Below, in pieces: positions 63,009 to 64,000 of a stretch of 64,000 nt of DNA; the stretch's first letter is position 1, and each line of letters begins with the position of its first letter. A program made the translations under genes and the position numbers. Location of the stretch: NCBI GenBank assembly GCA_012031965.1, contig JAAUSC010000006.1:1-64000 (forward strand). Direction: 5' to 3'. The notes beneath the pieces are model-generated. The model was not told where the DNA came from. It did not search any database and saw nothing but the letters and a program-made list of their open reading frames with translations. The DNA comes from Scytonema sp. RU_4_4 (GTDB lineage Bacteria > Cyanobacteriota > Cyanobacteriia > Cyanobacteriales > Nostocaceae).

Positions 63009-64000
63009 TTAGAAATTGTAGCCAATTCCTAGCATCAGCCCGACATCAGTGTCATCTAGGAAAGCTGCATTTACAGAACCCGTTAATGTAAATCTTCTAC
63101 CTAAAGGCACATCTACACCGCCAGAGAGAAGGAAAGCAACATCAGCATCATCGCTCGTTTCAATAGCGACGCCAGCACCTATGTAAGGAGCTATATTAAA
63201 CCCTTGTCCTGATCCTCGTTGCGACAGGTCAAAGGAAATGGGCACTAGAACGATAGGATCATCCCCAAACACTGCTGAAGGTCGCACCGATATGTTTCGT
63301 GTCAACCCAATTTTACTGAAGGCTGCAAAGTTTCCTTCAGCAAGAGCGGAATCTCCACCTAACCCAATATTGCCACCAACCCCAATATAGCTGGAAACAC
63401 CACGAGTGGCTCTACCTGGCGTAATATCATCTCCACCATTCTGTGTTTTGAGACTCACATCAGACGGTATGAGAACTTGGTTAATCGCATGAATCACACC
63501 GTTGCTTGCTTCGATGTTTGGCTGAATCACACTCGCATTGTTCACTGCAATTTGATTACTACCACCATTGACTTTAACGTTTAGGGGTAAGCCCTCAACG
63601 GTTTTGAGATTGCCAGCCACAAGTTTATCAGCATTAAAGTCACCAGATACCACATGGTATCTCAAAATTTTAATCAGTATTTCTCTGTTCTCTGGCTGCT
63701 GTAATCGTTGTAGGGTTTCTTGAGGCAAAGCAGCAAATGCTTCATTGGTTGGAGCAAAAACAGTATACGGACCTGGTTGTTGTAGAATGTCCGCTAGACC
63801 TGCTGTCTTCAATAAAGAAGTTAGGGTTGTAAAAGAACTACTAGAAGCAGCAACGGATACAATGTCTGTGTTAGTTGGAGTACTAGCAGTGGTTCTACCT
63901 ACGATATAACTAGCAGCGGCAACATTGTTAGGAAGAGGTTGCACTTGTCCTAGTCTAACTAAAGCTTGATATAAATGTGCTGCTGCTTCTGCACGAGTGA
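63009..64000 (-). CDS. SLH-fasciclin-beta-barrel protein, 5' end beyond the window
   Basis: The frame continues past 63944 to the window edge and reads TRAEAAAHLYQALVRLGQVQ, the end of an S-layer homology repeat, so the gene is partial. A fasciclin domain follows: FTTLTSLLKTAGLADILQQP, GPYTVFAPTNEAFAALP, LRYHVVSGDFNADKLVAG, and GVIHAINQVLIPSDV. The last 140 residues are Gly-rich amphipathic strands ending in GIGYNF (terminal aromatic), as in outer-membrane beta-barrels. So it is likely an outer-membrane protein with a cell-wall-binding and an adhesion domain. Confidence 0.85.
   Translation of the reverse strand, partial: TRAEAAAHLYQALVRLGQVQPLPNNVAAASYIVGRTTASTPTNTDIVSVAASSSSFTTLTSLLKTAGLADILQQPGPYTVFAPTNEAFAALPQETLQRLQQPENREILIKILRYHVVSGDFNADKLVAGNLKTVEGLPLNVKVNGGSNQIAVNNASVIQPNIEASNGVIHAINQVLIPSDVSLKTQNGGDDITPGRATRGVSSYIGVGGNIGLGGDSALAEGNFAAFSKIGLTRNISVRPSAVFGDDPIVLVPISFDLSQRGSGQGFNIAPYIGAGVAIETSDDADVAFLLSGGVDVPLGRRFTLTGSVNAAFLDDTDVGLMLGIGYNF

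Overview
The window reads as chromosomal DNA of a filamentous, probably heterocystous (Nostocales-type) cyanobacterium. Evidence: light-independent protochlorophyllide reductase genes chlL and chlN, a 31-codon petL, cyanobacteria-specific families (Tic20-like, DUF3318, CGLD27, DUF5331, TIGR02450 Trp-rich), many HIP1 octamers (GCGATCGC), heptameric tandem repeats and abundant small palindromic repeats. I cannot name the species.

Layout. 1-2.7 kb: a decayed peptide-export ABC transporter followed by three small genes for double-glycine leader peptides with Ser/Ala/Tyr-rich cores, each followed by a strong stem-loop. 2.8-16.4 kb: housekeeping and signalling genes (a DUF5331 paralogue with repeats, a [2Fe-2S] ferredoxin-like protein, cysteine synthase, a hybrid histidine kinase, DedA, STAS, an unknown gene pair, rpsF, an FAH-family hydrolase, Tic20-like, a pentapeptide-repeat protein, an SGNH hydrolase). 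16.5-18.6 kb: accessory zone with a glycosyltransferase remnant, a ParDE toxin-antitoxin pair, a MITE-like element and a 46-codon membrane peptide. 18.6-30.7 kb: a PlsY-like/PEP-utilizer fusion, FHA protein, lipid kinase, ExoD, Uma2, aroB, petL, bioB, a GNAT enzyme and SelO. 30.7-36.1 kb: accessory zone with a RAYT transposase bracketed by its REP palindromes, a frameshifted CHAT protease-NTPase-TPR protein and a second Uma2 protein. 36.2-40.4 kb: Trp-rich protein and the chlL-DUF5331-chlN cluster. 40.4-45 kb: an AT-rich island with an NgoPII-like restriction-modification system, an unknown membrane protein and an alpha/beta hydrolase. 45.5-64 kb: YbjN-like, DUF3318, phytase-like esterase, queE, a STAS-sugar transferase fusion with a WcaI-like glycosyltransferase, yqeK-rsfS-CGLD27-asparaginase, initiator tRNA, a PNPOx-family protein, a frameshifted GTPase, deoC, recO, an MFS transporter, a GT4 glycosyltransferase and the 3' part of an SLH-fasciclin-barrel gene cut by the window edge.

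Two themes cross the window. First, small dispersed repeats sit in frame inside coding genes (histidine kinase, recO, CHAT-NTPase) and inside the signature motif of the ABC pseudogene, where one splits a HIP1 site. Second, three otherwise intact genes (CHAT-NTPase, DUF5331 between chlL and chlN, and the GTPase) each carry a single-base-type frameshift. Either pseudogenisation is under way or the assembly has small indel errors; reads would decide. The most system-like novelty is the three-gene double-glycine peptide cassette next to its decayed exporter. All functional names rest on recognising motifs by eye; no search was run.
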